Positions 16,153 through 16,268 of a stretch of 16,268 nucleotides of DNA are shown here, one piece after another. The translations under genes were made by a program, and so were the position numbers. The stretch's first letter is position 1; each line of letters begins with the position of its first letter. This DNA is from Anaerolineae bacterium. GTDB taxonomy: Bacteria; Chloroflexota; Anaerolineae; Promineifilales; Promineifilaceae. Location: positions 1 to 16,268 of the forward strand of contig JANQGC010000348.1 in the NCBI GenBank assembly GCA_028277515.1. The letters run 5' to 3'. The notes beneath the pieces were generated by a model. That model worked only from the letters and a program-made list of their open reading frames with translations, did not search any database and was not told where the DNA came from.

Positions 16153-16268
16153 ATGAAATTTTTTGGCGTAGGTATTTGACTTAATCGATGTTTCAGTAAG
16201 CTCGGTGACTATTGTATCGACATTACTTAACTGTTTTGCATCCAGAATTGAAATCATTTTTTCAGATG

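Noticed and set aside
16081..16257. 58-residue minus-strand frame starting MISILDAKQLSNVDT, at the right edge
   Set aside because: The first part looks mildly protein-like, but there is no SD and no family. The last third is antisense to the sulfatase end. It could be the tail of a gene beyond the window, but I cannot support it.

Overview
The window looks like a piece of a Chloroflexota (Anaerolineae/Caldilineae-type) chromosome or metagenomic contig. This rests on one very long secreted mosaic protein, on its C-terminal short motif of the type LYLPVV (which I recall as common at the ends of Chloroflexota exported proteins) and on a sulfatase remnant ending in a related LPIV motif. It is an inference from style, not a phylogenetic result. 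No rRNA, tRNA, CRISPR array or intact mobile element was seen.

Layout. (1) 1-1341, visibly AT-richer, minus strand: a YwqG/DUF1963-type gene split by one in-frame TAA, plus a short low-confidence reading frame at its 3' side. (2) 1342-1551: short spacer with a strong hairpin just after the stop of the next gene. (3) 1552-14850, minus strand: one gene of 13.3 kb encoding a 4432-residue exported protein. In order it has a signal peptide, a beta-rich domain resembling LppX/LolA-type lipoproteins, two membrane segments, a coiled coil, TSP3 calcium-binding repeats, an unassigned region, about six more membrane segments, a second TSP3 cluster, a propeller-like repeat region, three LamG domains, many Ig/FN3-like domains, a DOMON/CBM9-like domain, a DUF11-like domain and the LYLPVV tail. 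Several domains are nested inside others. The most striking case is a beta-gamma-crystallin domain inside a jelly-roll inside a LamG domain. (4) 14851-15060: leader of the giant gene with a good SD, a small perfect hairpin and an extended -10 promoter. (5) 15061-16152: a patchwork of gene scraps on alternating strands (unassigned fragment minus, pRiA4b ORF-3-like plus, phospholipase D C-terminus minus, sulfatase C-terminal half plus). (6) 16153-16268: no convincing gene.

How the parts relate. Only the giant gene looks intact. It has its own promoter, SD and probable terminator and so appears monocistronic. Its architecture suggests an envelope-anchored surface protein with a large calcium-stabilised, adhesive or glycan-binding exterior. 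The flanks look like decaying or rearranged accessory DNA, although the patchwork on the right could also be an assembly or amplification chimera. I see no complete new multi-gene system. The best candidates for novelty are the nested architecture of the giant protein and the alternating-strand scrap mosaic.
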